Assembly: GCA_024305405.1 (NCBI GenBank)
Contig: JAKNDB010000087.1
Location: forward strand, 2,792,501-2,856,500
Source of the DNA: Dirofilaria immitis
Lineage: Eukaryota; Nematoda; Chromadorea; Rhabditida; Onchocercidae
Length of the DNA stretch: 64,000 bases
Direction: 5' to 3'
The notes under the pieces are model-generated. The model saw only the letters and a list, made by a program, of their open reading frames with translations, did no database searches and was not told the DNA's origin. The translations under genes and the position numbers were made by a program. Shown here in pieces: positions 54,401 to 64,000 of this stretch. Position 1 is the stretch's first letter. Each line of letters begins with the position of its first letter.

Positions 54401-57286
54401 ATGAAGTGTCTGCCATAGTTACTTTTATTGATACTGTTATTAAGAAATTTGAAAAACTATGAATTGTGATTATAAAATTAAAACATTAAATATATGTAGT
54501 GAATTTCATTTTATATCTATATAATTTCAGTGAGAAATCTGAATGAAAATATTTGTAAGGTTAATTTTTTCAAGGTTTTAGAAAAATGAATCGCTCAGGA
54601 TTTTTCGCATCTTTTGTAAACTTCATGAAGTTTTACTTCACTTTTTTTCAAAACTGCAAACGCCCATTCTTGCTCATTTAAGCAACAATACTAGTATCAT
54701 TTACAGCTTACTAGGTTGCGCTGTATCCGGTAGTAATTGTAAACCGATAAGACCAGCTCGTAACATAAACACTATTGAGCATTCTGAATTGATGAATCCT
54801 TCATCGGCAGGACCAGCCCGGAAAGTCATCCTATAAAAACAAATTTACGACATATGAAAGCTTCAATACATTTTCTATCAACTGTCGCTTAAAGCAAGAA
54901 TTTGGGGATAATTTTTAAATACCGCTTTTTTGTTTTTTTCATACTTTTTTAAAACTACTACAACAAGCTTCCAAAAAAAAAAATAAAATTTATCAATGCT
55001 TCATTAAAAAGAACGAAAAACCAACTGCGTAGTCAGTAGACCATGTATCGAATCCCTGAATCCATCTGCTGCATGGAACTGTTGACGAAAAAATTTTCCG
55101 GTAGAAGATCTTCGGCTCTCTGCAAAGCGTTATTCATATATCATGCAACAATGCATAATATATGGATATGCATTACTGCATGTTAATGTTATTTGTTGCT
55201 AAATTAGTACAACATGTTTGTAAATAAATAAAATTCGTATAAAATATTGTTTTTGGTTTCTTGAGATATTTGGAATTTAAGAATTTGAAATGAAAAACGA
55301 CATTTTTCCATAATTTTCTCTCATATGTTTCGTATGCAATAAATTTTGAATAAAAGAATATGGAAATATATTATAAATGCATGGATGTTATTAAATGAAA
55401 GTATGGTTGGTACAAGTCAGAATTGGAAAAAATCAAGTCTTGCACAAAGTCTTCCATTTTTCACAAGGACAAGAGTACAAATATTAAATGAACACTGAAA
55501 TATATAAGAATCATCATTACTAGCTGCAACTTCTTTCGTTCTTGATTCCATTTTCTCAAGTGAGGCTGCATCGTCCAACACAGTCTATTAGAAAATAACG
55601 TAAACCGTTCTTGAATGTAATGTATAATGAAATTGATGTTCTTTTTGTAAGTAAACAACCTTGCAGAATAACCTATAAAAACCAAATCTAAATCTAAACT
55701 GGATAAGTTTGAGAAAAAAATTAATCGATTACATAACTATTCTTAATTATTGGCGTTATTCATTACAATATTTCTTCATTCTCCTTTTTATCTGCATTCA
55801 TATTTCTTCAATTTAGCCGGCTTCTTTTTGTATTAGAAATATTAAATAACTAAAATATGAAAAAAAAAAGAGATGACGGATTAGTTAAGAGAACCATTTT
55901 CCTATATCTAAAATTAAATCACAAACATGTTTTGAAATAACTTCAAAAATTGTACAAAATTTCCAATCACTAACTCTGTCCTCATCAAAAGCAATAAATG
56001 GACTGTAGAAACAGATAGTAATAAATAATTGGGGCGAAAATTTATTAGTTGCAAGAAAGCTTCTTTGCATAAGAAGTCCTTCCAAACACTGTCGTAGACG
56101 CTTGATAATTTTCGAATGTGGTACACAACTTGCCGTTCCATCCTAAGAAAAATTAAGTGAATAAATAATATATGCACATTTTTGTACGGTTGTATAGAAC
56201 TGAAATGAGAAATATTAGCTTTGCTTTTTTTGTCGTTATTAATTACAGAAGCCAAAAATTAACTCAATATGGATGAAAAAAACAAAAACTTGAAGTATAT
56301 GAAAACCAAAAAAGTGGATAAAACCGTGATTGACGAATAATAAGTAATCATCATTGAAATCAATTCAAAATATGACGATTGCGAAGTGACCAGGAATCAG
56401 GAAAGATCATGCATAATGCAGCATAAATGAATTTAGTAATATAATAACAGATTAATAAATTTATATCTTATAAATCTTTCCAAAGAAAGAACAAAAAACA
56501 AACCACGACAAAAGTAGAAGGACTGATATCAATAACAAAAACAAAACGGTAACTTTGGACAACATATGATATCAGTGTATTGCTTGTTACTAGAAGCTGC
56601 TCATCATCGTGCACTATATTGCCATCTTGGGCACTAATTTTCACAACGTTTATTCCATTTTCATCCTTAAAATACGATAGATAAATCATTTTATCTGAAC
56701 AACTCAATACTGGAGATTACACTGCATGTTTTAAAGATTATAAGGTTATTCCGGACACTGATAATAACAATTTTTCATCAATATTTTCATAAAGTGAATG
56801 GATAGTGAAATGGTTTAATCAATTGTGATTCATTTCATATGTAAAATTTTGCAAACATTTTAATTTTAGAGAAAAATTGCTTCCCACTATCAACGTCTTA
56901 TTTTGCAGTATTTTGTCATAACTTAAATCAAAAATGATTAGAATGTCTTAGCTCTACCAAGAAAAAACAAAGTATATTATTTTCGTGACAATAAGAGGTA
57001 ATAGAAATAATTAGAATTGAGAATATATACTAATATTTATCAATCAGCAATAAAGTATTTGAAAATCTTTATGTAATACTTTGTTTGATGCTTCAATTGC
57101 AACTGCACTATTGATATGCTTCAAGTACCATAATGTTTGAATGTATTTTCCGGTTTCTGAACTATCCGATACCAATATTATCACATTGCTCGCTTCACGT
57201 AAAGCACAATAATTATCACTCGATGGACTTTCACATTTACTTAAATCATCTTTCCTTTTATTACAACAATCGTCAAAATTTTCCAT
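22829..57286 (-). CDS. SZT2: SZT2 homologue (KICSTOR scaffold), very large gene
   Basis: More than 40 small minus-strand exons run over 34 kb in the same order as vertebrate SZT2, a protein of about 3,400 residues. SZT2 is the scaffold of KICSTOR, which recruits GATOR1 to the lysosome so that amino-acid loss shuts off mTORC1. It starts at the ATG at 57286 (MENFDDCCNKRK) and ends at the stop at 22829. Anchors in order: YVVQSYRFVFVIDISPST (about 56530), LRAGLIGLQLLPD (54745), NIVLITDAVCNV (54360), DRMLIHIHSFNSSPD (52520), SFYIVKLSLEAQL (51260), ALTIISRPLEIMLARYKKIP (50660), RVNEGFHIAYGDNGIINLV (49880), ALLVNPQHILMATS (44480), LCSHVANIRKQ (43070) and AHIHSFTYDFHLR (28080). No catalytic motif is expected. 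Several exons hold one-base frame breaks (findings); a few junctions remain unresolved. Confidence 0.92.
29688..29747. repeat. Perfect tandem duplication, 30 bp x 2
   Basis: The 30 bases at 29688-29717 are repeated exactly at 29718-29747, inside an intron of the SZT2-like gene. Confidence 0.95.
33600..39720 (-). other. SZT2: SZT2 exon block D
   Basis: Exon-like segments lie at about 39700-39460, 39230-39110, 38990-38920, 38590-38475, 37830-37665, 37135-36980, 36735-36560, 36330-36160, 35845-35555, 35300-35090, 34965-34870, 34690-34490, 34290-34145, 33950-33855 and 33775-33607. Examples are IRRLKERIKNFNLLYCKL, FWIIVNVEMQQVQVFFCER, RNLYVYCEDNKRNIFYMQLF, SLKYARINPSTHSKLYPGG, QLPHL-type helices and SNTYFMWISQVFTLLAF. 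The last two exons join in phase (33855 to 33775, then 33607 to about 33450). Several junctions around 34145-34320 and 36980 are not resolved and may contain further frame breaks. Confidence 0.65.
40480..45310 (-). other. SZT2: SZT2 exon block C: central region
   Basis: Exons lie at about 45300-45065, 44760-44275, 43725-43520, 43180-43050, 42780-42720, 42610-42490, 42180-42060, 41700-41580, 41510-41275, 40950-40745 and 40650-40500. Key stretches are DEDIICTLSTLDQVMSLC, ARELLLLPTLS, ALLVNPQHILMATS, SRALIGAVYRCLLQG, LVEVLEDRCEQSDIEVEGID, PNFPSYFYF, DNTAVPLFLNFSCAIRF, LIGISFDIYVLSWPM and RRLECGIMHLLHMETVF. Acidic, low-complexity stretches here (EEEQEDF, EDEEDVD) correspond to the poorly conserved linker of vertebrate SZT2. 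Confidence 0.8.
43738..43864. repeat. 44-bp direct repeat, copies 83 bp apart
   Basis: 43738-43781 and 43821-43864 match over 44 bases with two differences (acac versus atat near base 11). Both lie in or at the edge of an intron of the SZT2-like gene, upstream of the exon that encodes the LHEFEFIKKN stretch. Confidence 0.95.
45311..49205 (-). other. 3.9 kb intron of the SZT2-like gene
   Basis: Separates the exon with LMTEIWSEPL from the exon with DEDIICTLSTLDQVMSLC. These segments are near neighbours in vertebrate SZT2, so little coding sequence should lie between them. Overlapping open frames of 72-85 codons occur on both strands at 47224-47687 with an acceptor-like site before them, but no family is recognisable. 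The rest appears non-coding. Confidence 0.6.
49205..52920 (-). other. SZT2: SZT2 exon block B
   Basis: Exons lie at about 52916-52695, 52560-52410, 51828-51631, 51284-51165, 50919-50800, 50693-50529, 49907-49709 and 49400-49211. Recognisable stretches are TDRMLIHIHSFNSSPDLFHF, YTFRIILTHDHPLPPRL, FSLVHGQTYVKFVE, SFYIVKLSLEAQL, PLEIMLARYKKIPL, NEGFHIAYGDNGIINLV followed by LLQYIIFPP, and LMTEIWSEPLAV. The reading frame changes once inside the exon near 51735-51770 (finding). Confidence 0.85.
50716..50775. repeat. Perfect tandem duplication, 30 bp x 2
   Basis: 50716-50745 is repeated exactly at 50746-50775, inside an intron of the SZT2-like gene between two conserved exons. Confidence 0.95.
53160..57286 (-). 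other. SZT2: SZT2 exon block A: N-terminal region
   Basis: Placed exons are 57286-57080, about 56720-56510, 56142-55975 and 55672-55521, then about 55121-55039, 54832-54718, 54379-54270, 53899-53772, 53697-53570 and 53380-53160. Visible in order are VIILVSDSS, the strand motif FVFVIDISPST, RLRQCLEGLLMQRSF, VILQGCLLTK, NIVLITDAVCNV, YSVACSFIQ followed by GDCNTNAVFGHF, then RLHEGFILRNLKVLK and VELSLPWKP. These match the vertebrate N-terminus segment by segment. The first junction (57080 to about 56720) is not in phase with any acceptor I see. Frame breaks at 55642-55646, 55088-55093 and 53265-53269 are listed as findings. Confidence 0.85.
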
Positions 57287-57311
57287 ACATTCGAGGATTT
57301 ATATCCACGAC

Positions 57312-57320
57312 CTACAAAAA
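57312..57320 (-). promoter_or_regulatory. Probable trans-splice acceptor, SZT2-like gene
   Basis: Minus-strand TTTTTTGTAG ends at 57312, 25 bases upstream of the ATG at 57286. No upstream coding sequence is required by the homology. A 5' UTR intron acceptor is the alternative. Confidence 0.4.
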
Positions 57321-58951
57321 ATTTATTAAATTCTAATCCATGAATATATCCACACGACTATTATTTAAATCGAAAATGATTTTAAAAGATTTATATGACG
57401 CATAATACCTAATAACATTACAAAAGTTGATTCTAACTAAGAATTTCGAAATTTCTAACTTTTTTGAATTCCAAACTATTAAAAAGCTAGTCAAGCAAAT
57501 AAAGAAAAAAAACATCAAACTATGTATTATAACAGCGAAAAACTAATTTAAAATTAAATTTCTTTTTTATTAATCTTGGCATATATCTATTAAATAAAGT
57601 TATGCAAATATACTGTTTACGCTACTTTAGAGATAAAAACTATATTTTTCCTAACATGATAAATTAGATATACAAACAATTTATAAACTGACAAGGTACG
57701 ATGATAACAATTTTATGCTTTGCTGAAATTCATTAATGTCTTGAGCACTCAATGAAATTTCAGTGAAATTAAAAGCAGTGTAAGGAACAAAAATTTCATT
57801 TTATATTCTATCATAACTGTTTACTAATTCTAAAAGGAATTAATTGATTTCATAAAATCGAATCAATAAATTCCTATTCACTTCATCAATTGCATCTTAA
57901 AATCAATCAATATTTGTGCAGTTTAGCACAGCAACTACTGAACAAAATATCATCTTCCATGTTATCACCTTCTATCCAACTTTTCCTGGCATATCAATCG
58001 ATTGTTGTTGTTTTAAAACGTTCTCTTTACTCTTTCTGTAGCACGGTGACAACGGACAATTTCTTCCCGTCAAATTCAAACATCTTAGGTAATCTGAACT
58101 CACCCCGACCCATCCATTCCATCGAGATGCCAAACGCTGCGAATTAAAAAGATAGCCCGTAAAGGGCCGTAAAGTAGCGAAAAACAAACCACTTGTCTCT
58201 GCGAGATAAGATTGTTTTCAGATTTTGTATAAAAATAGTATTAATTAAAATAAGTTTTAGAGTGGTTCGAAATTGATCGTTTCGAAGTTACATTGGGTCA
58301 ATGAGTCATGTGGATTTAAATATCTTTACTACCTTCTATCACAGTAATCTATGAAAGCGAAGAGTAGACTTAATGCGGATACTGAATTCATTTCAAATTA
58401 AATCTATCCATTCTAATGTTTAGCTTAATTATACATATCTAGGTCTTCATTTTACATTTAATCATTTTTACCTTTTAGTAATTGTTAGGTTTTTCTCTTA
58501 TCGTATATTAATTACAATTCATTTTTTCTTCAAACTATAACAAAATCATATCGGTGTCATAGTGATAACAGAAATAATTTGAATTAATCATCTGACTAAT
58601 TATCTATAGCCAACTAATTTCACTTACATTTATTAACTCATATCTTCTGCAGATTATCTCCATAAAATTAGAATTGAAATAAGGTATCACATGATGATTG
58701 CCGAGATATGCTTTCAATACTTCCATCGTATAAAATTATAATGATGATTGATGGTCGAAATCTTAGGCAGAGAAATATCCTAGAATTTCTTTTACATCTC
58801 TTCCTTAACATCTTAACAGATGATTAATTGCATTTTGCAAATCGTTTCTTTCTTTTCTTTTTTATCTTTTCTCTTTTTCATTATCGTAAGATTAAAATTA
58901 TTGAAATTTTATTTGGCAATTTTCAAAAATTTTAAAACTTTCCCACTATTA

Positions 58952-58958
58952 TTTCCAG
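58952..58958 (+). promoter_or_regulatory. Probable trans-splice acceptor, GH31 gene
   Basis: TTTCCAG ends at 58958, 25 bases before the ATG at 58984, with a T-rich stretch upstream. It fits a spliced-leader acceptor. It could instead be the acceptor of an intron following an unseen 5' exon that would carry the missing membrane anchor or signal. Confidence 0.5.
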
Positions 58959-58983
58959 ATTTCTGCTAAATAAGTTCATCAAA

Positions 58984-61900
58984 ATGTCCATAATACCATT
59001 ATATATTGGCAATTTGCAAGTTGATTTTACAAAACGTTTACTTTCGATCGATCGATTTGATAATCATAGTTCTGATATTCCTATTACAACAACAACCAAA
59101 GAACAAGAGTATAAACGAACATTAACAGTGAATATTGGATGTGCCATTACTGATCGATCTATACAGATCAAAGAATACACTATGGATGATAATTTATTGA
59201 TAATTAAAATTGAGGATGGAATTGGTCTAACAATTAAATACGAAACGTCGGAAGAGTTGTATGAAAAATATGAAATTGAATGGACGTGTAGCAAAAATTA
59301 TTATTATATGAAAGATGTAATACAGATTGATGCAAACAGCCAATGGTATGGTGGACCTCAGATAGCCCAGCAAACATGGCCTTTGGCCTATAATACCATG
59401 CAACATTTTTCACCTTATTTACCATCAGATACGTTGAAGGTATTTGTAGATTTTTAGTTAGGTGAAAATCTTTTTCCTTTCTTTTCTCTTTTAATTAGCC
59501 ATTTTATTTTTGCTTTAAATTTTTAACAAAAAATATTTAAATTTTAACACAAAAGAAAAAAATATTATCGATTAATACTGCGGAATTCAACTAAAATTTT
59601 CAAGTTTCGTGTAACTTTATCATTTATTCGTTGTATTACATTGCAAAAAAGATCTTTTCTGTTGTAGAAGTTTTCAAGAAAAAAACCGAACTTTGCTATT
59701 TTCATGATAATGGGAAAAATTCCTCTGGAATGGAGCGTTATTGGTTGTGTTCGAATAAATTTGCCATTTTTGTCCCTGATAAGATACCGCTTTGGACGGA
59801 ATATAGTTCTGACAAACTTTCACTTCAAGCGCAAATTGTTAATTCCCCTACATTGGCTTCTATGTAAGTTATTTTCTTGGAAGAAAGAAATTCAAATTAT
59901 CTGAGAAATCAAAAATCAGAATTAACATTATTTAAAAGAAAAAAAAGAGATTCTTTGCAAACGTTCCATCATGTAGTTTACTTTGTATAACGTACTTTTT
60001 CTGACGAAGGTTAATATTTAAAGAGTTGCAGTGGTTTTTAAACTTTTATTTTATTTAATTTTCAACAATAAAGATTTCTGATATTAAAATGTTGCGATGA
60101 AAAAAGTTGAATCTTTAGGCAAACTTTTTTCATTTTTCTTCTTGAAAATTTCATTTTTAGGCTAATACTGTTGCACCGACTCTTTCTTATTCAATATTTG
60201 TAGCAAAACGTTGTACGTTACGTGAATTTCATATAACTGTTCATGGAAATTTGTATGATTCATGTACAACTATTCCCGATGAAGCATTAATTGTTAAACC
60301 TATTTGGTCAACCTGGGCAAGGTAACAATTGTTCATACATTTTTTTCCTATAATCATCTTTATTGTGATATGTTATATTATTGTAACTCTCAATGTCTGG
60401 ATTATTCCAGGTTCTGTTCCAGCCTAATTCATATTTGGTATTTTTGCATTATCATTAAACGCCCATCAATAAATGCTAATCTTCGTAGTTGTAATTGAAG
60501 ATACTTGGATAAAGTAACACAAGAGGATGTGCTTGAATTTGCTCAAGAAATTCAAAATAATCATGCACCAATCTGTCAGCTTGAGTTAGATGATAATTGG
60601 GCCACAGAATATGGCGATTTTGAAGTTTCTTTTTCTGCAATTTAATTCGAATTTTTATTTATTCAACTTTATTTTAATTTGACCTTCTATTTGAAATTTT
60701 TGAAACTCCGACTCCTTAACTTCGAATCTCCAGAAATTCTAGGCTCGGGATGTTTAATGATATTTTTATGATTTGATCCAAAATTTTTTCTTTATGGTAA
60801 TGTTGATTGCACTCCAGTTTAATAAGGCCAAGTTCCCGGATGTTGAAAGCATGTGCAAACAATTAAATAACTGGAAGATTCGGCTAACTCTATGGATTCA
60901 TCCATTTGTCAATTTGATCAGTGAAAATGGGAAAAACCCAACATTGCGATATTTGTTTGTGAAAGACTCCAATGGTCAACCGGGAATTATTGAGTGGTGG
61001 CGAGGAGAAGCGTATGTGATTGATTTCACAAATCCTGAAGCAGTGCATTGGTTTTGTGAACAGTTAGAAAAAATTAAGAAGGTAATGGTTTAAAGCAGAA
61101 TATTTAATCAGTAAGACTTTTCATTATTGTCAGTGATGGAAGAGATACAAGTTTTGAGAAAATAGTGAAAAATAGTAGAATTTCTTTTGAAATAATAATA
61201 GAATAAATTCACATTTTATAAATAAATTTGAACATTGATAAAATAAGAATAGAAAAGAGGGATAATAATAAAGAACATACCATTGATGATGGTGAGAGTA
61301 ATGATAAGTCAGTAATTATGTGATCTGGTTATAAACATAGCAAAAGAAGTACAGCAATGATACAAAATACATTACAGCGAATGATAAATTAGAAGTAAAA
61401 GTAGAAGCCTGATAAGCCACAAAATTATTTTTCGCTATTGAATAATAAAGAGAGTAAGCTTATCAGATGCTTTTATTTCATTTCAGCTTGGCATATTTTC
61501 ATTCAAATTTGATGCAGGTGAGGTAACCTATCTTCCAAAAGATATTTGTCTGCATTGCGGTTCTTCACCAAATGATTTTTGTGAAGCTTACGTACGAACA
61601 GCTGCTTCGTTTGGATCATCAATTGAGGTACTTATTAAAGCAGACATAAATTGATAGGACAATGATGATGATTTTTCCATTTTCCGACCTGATAATAATT
61701 CGTCCATTTTCCGAAAAGTCATATCTCTCATTTAAAAGATCTTAATCACATCTGTAAATATAATATATATTCATATATGAAGCAATATTCTTATATCACA
61801 TGTTTGAAATAATTTAAATTAAGCATTTAAATAAGTTTTTGATCGATACGCAGATATATCTGTAGAACATAAAAACTTATTCAAATGAATCTGAGCATTT

Positions 61901-63586
61901 TATAAAGATCAATTAAATAAGACGTTGGAATTATTCATTTATCAAATAGACTAATTTAAATAAGGCATATATGTTCGAGTAGTTTGATTAATAGTTTAGT
62001 AAGACGCGAATGAAATCGCAGAGTGTGTCTGTCAACACTTTGAAGAGTTCAGTTTTGAGTAACAAATTAAACCTGAAATTTATTGTTTGCTTCATTACAG
62101 GTGAGAGTTTTTCGTCGTACACAATCCTTACCAATATTTTACAGGACAATGGACCGCCTGTCAACCTGGTCTGTGCAGTTTTTTTTTCATTTTTCCGAAT
62201 TTCTACAACTAGTGAGAAGATTAATCGATTACTATCCTTTTTTCTTTTTGCAGAAACAGTTTAACTTTTGTGATTTTCAGACATCCATATTGTTAGGCAC
62301 AATTTTAGGAATAATGTTGGTTTGAATACTTTGATACCAGTGGTACTTAATTTTGGATTGCATGGTTACTATTATAATCTGCCGGATATGATAGGTGGTA
62401 ATGGATACGGTAATCAAAGATGTAGCAAAGAATTGTATATTCGTTGGATGCAGGCAAACATTTCTTTTTATTTAAGTTCATGCTTCCATAAAATTTGTTC
62501 CTTTTTTACCATCGAATTTTATCACTTTTAAATTTCGTCTCCCATCTACTAATTTAATTCTGTTATTTTGCATATGGAAATGTGATACATCACAGGATGT
62601 ACTGATATTGCTATGAGCATAACTCCTAAAATTTCAAGAAACTGCGGTGATATCAGCCCATATCAATCAATTAATTGAGAAAGTTTTTGAATTATTCCTG
62701 CTCAATTCCTCATTCCTATGCAATCGAAGATGATTTCATGGTTTAAGTAACCGTAAAAACTTTACATTCTCTTTAGGGAATTTATGCATGCAGTAATGCG
62801 GAGTAACCTAATATTTAATCTCGCTATTCATAACAATTATAAATTGAATTAAAAATACTTAAATATTATTATCTTTTTAGGCAAATCAATTTCTTCTATC
62901 CATGCAATTTTCATATCCTCCATGGCAGTACGACGATGAAACGTGCGATATTTTCCACCGAATTATACAAAAACGTAACGAATTATTAAATTTCTTGATT
63001 GAAGCCTGCAGGAAAAGTTGTAAAAGTGGTCAGCCTGTAATACGGTTTGCATTTTTCTTTTGTGATTTTTAGCTCCATCAATATTTTTTTAAATTTTGAT
63101 AAAGTATTGATGTTTCACGTGGGAAAATTCAAAAATATAACTTTTGAATAAATGGCTTAATAACTCCAGTATGAAATATTCAGTATTTAACTAATTAGAA
63201 TACGATATTAGTTTCAAATAAAAATTAGTATTTCCCACATCTCAGGCCGCTATGGTGGCTTTCGGAAGATCCGGAAGCATTGTATTCTGGTGATCAATTT
63301 GTTATCGATGATACTATGATTGTCGCACCAGTTTTGACTGAACGAGTAACATCACGAACTGTTTTTCTACCAGATGGTAATTGGAAACATGAGTTAACGC
63401 AGAATATTTATCCAGGACCGAACAAACTGACCGTTGAAGTAAGTAAAATTGATCGTTAAAATGGCCTAAAAACAATTTCGGGAAACTCAGTTCTGTTTTT
63501 TTGGTTACGATATCATCTCATTATTCTTTTTTTTCCAGGCTCCTCTTTTTCATCATGCGCCACCATATTTTATTTTTGTTGGATAA
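58984..63586 (+). CDS. MYORG-like glycoside hydrolase family 31 enzyme
   Basis: Eleven plus-strand exons: 58984-59439, 59679-about 59863, 60161-60321, 60501-60624, 60818-61081, 61487-61627, 62101-62168, 62309-62453, 62881-63044, 63246-63438 and 63539-63586 (stop TAA), about 640-650 residues. It closely follows MYORG (myogenesis-regulating glycosidase, an alpha-galactosidase-type GH31 enzyme of the secretory pathway). Visible in order: WYGGPQ and the QQTWPL segment, MERYWLCSNKFAIFV, KPIWSTWAR, ICQLELDDNW, WIHPFVN, the nucleophile Asp in FKFDAGE (residue about 397-405), the acid/base Asp in YRTMDRLSTW (about 453-461), GYYYNLPDMIGGN, KELYIRWMQ, SMQFSYPPWQYD, RPLWWLSEDPEA and DDTMIVAPVL. Both catalytic residues are present, so activity is expected. 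No signal peptide or membrane anchor is visible after the chosen ATG, unlike vertebrate MYORG. The exon 2 to exon 3 junction is out of phase, and intron 8 has a GC donor (findings). Confidence 0.93.
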
Positions 63587-64000
63587 CTCTCGACAGGTAA
63601 TATTTCTTCGAATTGCAATATATTAGCATGATAATGAATCGACTGAACGAAATTACTCCAGCTCTCAATTTTTTCCTCTTTTCCCACCATTTGATTTGAT
63701 TGAATTGTATAGAAATTATATGATCTGTGTGGAATGTTGAATCAATCGAAATCGAAATATTAGGACAAATTTCCAGACTTCATTTTCGGGTGAGAATTTC
63801 GTTTCTCCTATCATTGATTCTAGCTAATGTAATCTTCTCTAAACCTTAAAGCATAGAGAAGAGGTATATTCTGTGGTCAATTACAAAAACAGCTATCATT
63901 GATGAAAGTGAATTTCAGAAAAAAAATGAAAAGTATCTTAAAGCCCAAGATGGGTAAATGAAATAAATGTACACTTCGAATATTGCTCCTCAATTATCTT
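63587..64000. other. 3' flank of the GH31 gene
   Basis: No coding sequence recognised. A candidate poly(A) signal AATAAA is at 63962-63967, about 375 bases after the stop. An AG/GTAATA donor-like site just after the stop (63597-63600) is probably chance. Confidence 0.4.

Larger units (their letters stand above)
57287..58983. promoter_or_regulatory. Divergent promoter interval, SZT2 and GH31 genes
   Basis: About 1.7 kb between the two start codons, transcribed outward in both directions. No clear TATA box or other element can be assigned in such AT-rich DNA. It includes a slightly more GC-rich patch around 57960-58200 with overlapping frames on both strands (85 and 71 codons) that look like chance. 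The SZT2 side has GTAG at 57312-57315 on the minus strand just upstream of its ATG. Confidence 0.5.

Noticed and set aside
57890..58187. Overlapping frames of 85 and 71 codons in the divergent promoter interval
   Set aside because: No splice context, start context or recognisable domain; probably chance in a slightly more GC-rich patch.

Overview
This window looks like nuclear DNA of a nematode, probably a spirurid or filarial species. It is very AT-rich. Genes are split into many small exons with GT donors and short T-rich acceptors ending TTTCAG, TTTTAG or TTCAAG, with no long polypyrimidine tract. Acceptor-like sites sit just upstream of three start codons, as expected for spliced-leader trans-splicing. 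All four gene products are animal families. I cannot name the species. I see no bacterial, viral or CRISPR features, no transposon coding sequence and no convincing tRNA or rRNA.

Layout. (1) 1570-8935, minus strand: an SLC26/SulP anion transporter with a C-terminal STAS domain, at least 16 exons. (2) 9982-17300, minus strand: a small secreted GAS1/GFR-alpha-like cysteine-rich protein with signal peptide and probable GPI anchor, four exons and a 4.8 kb first intron. (3) 17313-22828: about 5.5 kb in which I find no gene. (4) 22829-57286, minus strand: one very large gene, a homologue of SZT2, the scaffold of the KICSTOR complex that places GATOR1 at the lysosome in mTORC1 amino-acid sensing. 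(5) 57287-58983: a divergent promoter interval. (6) 58984-63586, plus strand: a MYORG-like glycoside hydrolase family 31 enzyme, 11 exons, with nucleophile and acid/base aspartates intact.

The genes belong to unrelated pathways (anion transport, surface receptor or ligand-binding protein, nutrient signalling, glycan hydrolysis), so this is ordinary chromosomal neighbourhood rather than a functional cluster. I found no convincing novel system.

The most striking pattern is technical. In all four genes, exons with good splice sites on both sides and family-conserved protein on both sides are out of frame by one base. About ten such places look like loss of one base and one looks like a gain; several lie in homopolymers. 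Assembly error is the simplest reading. Exon coordinates given singly were placed base by base; those marked 'about' are approximate. Comparisons with vertebrate proteins are from memory, without a database search.
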